A stretch of 64,000 bases of DNA. Origin: UBA6623 sp965226435. Its GTDB lineage: Bacteria; Acidobacteriota; Terriglobia; Bryobacterales; UBA6623. A program made the translations under genes and the position numbers. The notes beneath the pieces were generated by a model. That model ran no database searches. It saw only the letters and a list, made by a program, of their open reading frames with translations, and was not told the DNA's origin. Shown piece after piece: positions 61,012 through 64,000 of this stretch. Positions within the stretch are counted from its first letter, which is position 1. Every line of letters begins with the position of its first letter. The stretch spans positions 186,001 through 250,000 of the forward strand of contig CBDDCY010000008.1 of the NCBI GenBank assembly GCA_965226435.1, read 5' to 3'.

Positions 61012-62850
61012 TCATCGAAAGCCTTCCCCCGCAAGAGAGCCGGAACGGCTTCGGAGGCGGGTGCCGACTGTTCCGGTCCGCCGCTCCAGAAAACCTCGGC
61101 GTATACGCCGCTGCGTTTCGTCGAGCCGATCGACATCGACCAGCGTATACTCTCTCCGCACGGCGACGCGCGGTTTCAGTGCCGACTCGATCGACCTCCC
61201 GTTGCGCAAGATGCCGATCGAAATCGCTTCGGCCGACTGCCGCGAAAAGGCACGCAGCACCTCGGTCGCTCCGCCGGTCACGCGCCGCGGGCCGAGCCGA
61301 AAAATTCGGTCCCCGCGCCGCACGCCGGCCTGTTCGGCGGCCCCGCCGGGTTCGACCGAGGAAACCATGACGCCTTGGCCGGGCGGATCGGCCAAGGTTA
61401 GGCCCGCCCCAACGCGGCGGCGTTCAACTATTTCGAGCCGATAGCCCGCATAACCCAGGTAACGGTCCCAATCCACCGACTCGGAGGATCGCACCAGATT
61501 TCGGACTTCGCCGCTCATGTCGCGGCCGCCAACTTCGTTGATGACGTTTATGATTACATCGAGATCTTCAAAGGGTCGCCCCGTACGAGCATAGTCGCGG
61601 TTCATGCGCCGCATCACATCATCGAAACAGCGCTCGTTGGCTGTCGCCCGCCGCAGGGATAAATCCAGCAGATAGGCGATCAATTCGCCCTGTAGGTAGT
61701 AGGACACGCTGCGATCGGCTCGACCATATGCCGGGTAGACTTCCAGCCAAGCATCGATGCCGGCTTCCTCGGCCGATTGGCGCCGCGCGGCCGGGCGGCT
61801 CTCGTATTGATTAATCAGACGCAGCAGGCGCGCCATGAATTCGGGTTCGCCCGTCAAGCCGGCCCGCAATTGGATGTATTGCGAATAGGCCGAGGTGACG
61901 CCTTCGGTGAACCACAGCAAGGGCGTCGGGTTGGGTCGCGCGAAGTCGACCGGTTCGAGCGAGCGCGGGCGGATGCGTTTGATGTTCCAAAGATGGAAGA
62001 ATTCGTGGGCCGTCAACGACGCCATGTTGCATTCGGCGCATCGCGCCGGTCCCCAGATCGACGTGCCGTCATGGTATTCCATTCCGCCGCCGTTGATGTC
62101 GGAGAAGTGATAGACGAACGTGTAGCTCGGGAACGGCGCGTCGTCCATCATTTCCACCGCGGCGGTCACGACGCGGCGGGCGGTCTGCGTGAGCAGCTTG
62201 AGATTGTACTCCCCGCCGCGCGGATACGCGACCACGCGGACGGCGCGGCCGGCGTGGAGGAATTCGGTTTCCGCGGATTCGGCAAGATGAACCGGTGTAT
62301 CCACCAAACGGTCGTAGTCGGGCGCCTCGAAGCGATCGCCCTTGGCGGCAAGCGTAAGCACCGTCTTCCAGCTCTTCGGATGGTTTGCAAAGCGTAGAGA
62401 AAACGGTAGTCCGCGGCGCGCTACCGGGTAGAGCAGGACCTGCGGCAGATTCAAACAAACGTGTTCGCCGTCGGCATAGGCGCCGAATGGTCCCGGTCGG
62501 TCGGCCAGCACCTGATAGGAAATCGTTGCCCGTGAGCCGGGGGCGGCCGCTACTCGCCACAACGAAGGGTTCTGTTTCTCGACCGGCAAAGCGCGCCCTT
62601 GGTCGTCGGCCGCGCGAAAGTTAGTGACGTATTGCGCGAAGTCGCGCACCTGATAGGTTGCGCTCCAGACGGGCATCTGAAAGTCGCAGGTCGCTTGCTC
62701 GCAAGTTGTTTCCAGAGAGACGGCCAGCCGGCCCGAGCGGGACTTGGCGAGGTCGAGGGTGTAATCAGTCGCGGCGTCCGCGATGCCGAGCATCGCCGAG
62801 AGGGCGGCGACGAACAAGAAGGGGAAGCCGTTTCGAGCGGGCCGGTCCAA
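61012..62850 (-). CDS. M61-family glycyl aminopeptidase-like metallopeptidase with PDZ domain
   Basis: 612 residues, signal peptide at the N-terminus (LFVAALSAMLGIADA). N-terminal beta domain, then a thermolysin-like catalytic core: His282-Glu-x2-His286 (TAHEFFHLWNIKRIRP) with the distal Glu316 in LLWFTEGVTSAY. A PDZ domain lies at about 490-560 (VSSVEPGGAAEQAGVRRGDR). It is a complete M61 peptidase, probably periplasmic, releasing N-terminal residues from peptides. It ends about 145 bp upstream of the VWA gene on the same strand. Confidence 0.94.
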   Translation of the reverse strand: MDRPARNGFPFLFVAALSAMLGIADAATDYTLDLAKSRSGRLAVSLETTCEQATCDFQMPVWSATYQVRDFAQYVTNFRAADDQGRALPVEKQNPSLWRVAAAPGSRATISYQVLADRPGPFGAYADGEHVCLNLPQVLLYPVARRGLPFSLRFANHPKSWKTVLTLAAKGDRFEAPDYDRLVDTPVHLAESAETEFLHAGRAVRVVAYPRGGEYNLKLLTQTARRVVTAAVEMMDDAPFPSYTFVYHFSDINGGGMEYHDGTSIWGPARCAECNMASLTAHEFFHLWNIKRIRPRSLEPVDFARPNPTPLLWFTEGVTSAYSQYIQLRAGLTGEPEFMARLLRLINQYESRPAARRQSAEEAGIDAWLEVYPAYGRADRSVSYYLQGELIAYLLDLSLRRATANERCFDDVMRRMNRDYARTGRPFEDLDVIINVINEVGGRDMSGEVRNLVRSSESVDWDRYLGYAGYRLEIVERRRVGAGLTLADPPGQGVMVSSVEPGGAAEQAGVRRGDRIFRLGPRRVTGGATEVLRAFSRQSAEAISIGILRNGRSIESALKPRVAVRREYTLVDVDRLDETQRRIRRGFLERRTGTVGTRLRSRSGSLAGEGFR

Positions 62851-63115
62851 CTCCTAGTATGCGCTGTTGGGGGGCGGCGCTGCCGGGGCGGGGGCGGGCG
62901 GCAATTCTCTATAGACCTTCGGAACGCGACGGGTTAAGTGGCTTTGCGTAGTTCGGCCGGGCCTTGGAGGGCGCTTTTCCCGAGAAGCTAATCCCGGCAT
63001 CGGGGGAAGACGATAGAACATTTGTCGCCGACCCGACTTACGTCTCCACCGAGGCGTGGCCGCGCACGGCTGCGCCGAGTCCGCCGATGAGAATGGGACT
63101 CAGAAAGCGGTAGCT

Positions 63116-64000
63116 ATGCCCAAGAATCGATTCTCATTCCGTTTAGTCGGGTTGCCGGCGGGCTGTGTTCGCGGGGTTGAAAGGTCCGGCGTCGCTCTAC
63201 TTGCGGCCTTGGTTCTCGTGATCGGGATGGCGGCTCCGGGGCAGGCGGAGACGACCGGCTCCGCGCAACGAGACGTTGGCGGGGCGGCAGCCGCGGCGAG
63301 CCCGGAATTGGATCATGTGCCGGGTTATGTGTTAGGTCCCGACGACGAGGTGAGTGTACAGGTATTGGGCTCGGACGAAATCTCCTCCGAACCGCTCAGA
63401 ATTGGGCCGCACGGCTACCTCAGCATGCCGTTGGCGGGGCGAGTGGCGGCGGCCGGCAAAACCCTCGATCAACTCGAGCAGCTCTTGCGCGAGCGGCTGG
63501 CGACCTATATCCGGGAGCCGCGGGTCAGCGTCGGCGTTGCTCGGTTTCGCAGCCGCCCGGTTTCGGTGCTGGGTGCCGTCAATCGTCCGGGTGTTCATCA
63601 GGTCGAGGGTCCCAAGAGCTTGGTCGAGATGCTTTCGCTCGCCGAGGGCATCAGCCAAGACGCCGGCCCTTGGGTCAAGATCACGCGCCTGATCAAGAAC
63701 GGAGTGATCCCGTTAGAGAGCGCGCGAACCGATGTGAGCGGCCGCTTCAGCGTGGCCGAGGTACGGTTGTCCGATTTGTTGGAAGCTCGCCGCCCGGAAC
63801 TCAACATTGCCGTTATGCCGCGCGACGTGATCGCCGTGCCGCGAGCCGAGATGGTTTATGTGATCGGCGGCGTGCACCGATCTGGGGGCTTCCTGCTGAA
63901 CGACCGCGAGAGCCTGACGGTTTTGCAAGCCCTGGCCCTCGCCGGAGGCCTCAAGGGGACGGCGAAGAAAAAGGCGGCGAAGATATTGCGCTCGCGCGAG
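63116..64000 (+). CDS. Polysaccharide export protein (Wza/GfcE-like), C-terminus beyond window
   Basis: 295 codons from the ATG at 63116 to the window end. Signal-like hydrophobic N-terminus (VALLAALVLVIGMAAPGQA). Poly_export domain: YVLGPDDEVSVQVLGSDEIS, IGPHGYLSMPLAGRVAAAGK, TLDQLEQLLRERLATYIREP. Two SLBB-type units follow: VSVLGAVNRPGVHQVEGPKS and YVIGGVHRSGGFLLNDRESL. The outer-membrane channel for capsule or exopolysaccharide is expected to need a partner Wzc. The 265 bp upstream show no recognisable promoter or riboswitch. Confidence 0.9.
   Translation, partial: MPKNRFSFRLVGLPAGCVRGVERSGVALLAALVLVIGMAAPGQAETTGSAQRDVGGAAAAASPELDHVPGYVLGPDDEVSVQVLGSDEISSEPLRIGPHGYLSMPLAGRVAAAGKTLDQLEQLLRERLATYIREPRVSVGVARFRSRPVSVLGAVNRPGVHQVEGPKSLVEMLSLAEGISQDAGPWVKITRLIKNGVIPLESARTDVSGRFSVAEVRLSDLLEARRPELNIAVMPRDVIAVPRAEMVYVIGGVHRSGGFLLNDRESLTVLQALALAGGLKGTAKKKAAKILRSRE

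Overview
The window is GC-rich bacterial chromosome, most likely from an acidobacterium of the Solibacter/Bryobacter kind. This is inferred from gene content: a PSD1 cytochrome gene next to a DUF1501 gene, DUF1080 and exported Gfo/Idh/MocA sugar enzymes, a VWFA-related surface protein, a TonB receptor with a carboxypeptidase-like N-terminal domain, an M61 peptidase, and an SGPRT...HGL protein of a type common in that group. About 50 genes are supported. I saw no rRNA, tRNA or CRISPR array.

Layout. 1-5.9 kb: exported aldolase (cut by the edge), an orphan gene behind a near-consensus sigma-54 promoter, a dicarboxylate symporter, trmH-like and rarA genes overlapping by 4 bp, and a short-chain dehydrogenase. 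6-13 kb: methyltransferase, thiC, DHH phosphoesterase, a decayed gene, acpH, bcp and a coiled-coil membrane protein. 13-20 kb: GT2, flippase-like and GT39 envelope-glycan genes, then a sodium:solute symporter and small partner. 20-26 kb: a DapA-family lyase, then an ECF sigma / anti-sigma / DUF4097 / PDZ operon that looks like an envelope-stress unit. 26-37 kb: GNAT, aminotransferase, a metal-type TonB receptor with a Cys/His-rich small protein, EF-G-like GTPase, YbaK, DUF4019, HAD phosphatase, and merR-surE. 37-46 kb is the accessory stretch: a TIM-barrel protein, a REP-flanked RAYT transposase, an NfrA-like TPR/beta-barrel protein, a STAND NTPase with a membrane ORF overlapping its start, and the SGPRT...HGL protein. 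46-64 kb: DUF192, aldo/keto reductase, PSD1 and DUF1501, folD, exported small proteins, Gfo/Idh/MocA, a decayed CoA-transferase/biotin-carboxylase cluster, DUF1080, VWA, M61, and the start of a Wza-type polysaccharide export gene.

The most distinctive signal is the density and organisation of palindromic repeats. One family (called B here) flanks the RAYT gene (39178-39621) as an inverted pair and recurs at about six other intergenic sites; at two of these it lies inside 280-360 bp elements with matching terminal inverted repeats. A second family (A) is a tandem hairpin whose stems differ between copies by compensatory changes. One A copy lies between inverted ~40-bp arms (F). A third family (D) brackets a 263-bp unit and contributes codons to two proteins.

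Several genes are broken by what looks like a single extra base in a short run (5155-5159, about 10012, 34172-34174, 57015-57021). This could be recent decay or a consensus-sequence error, so those calls should be read with that in mind. The CoA-transferase remnant at 58059-58487 is true decay: it has an in-frame stop and truncation.
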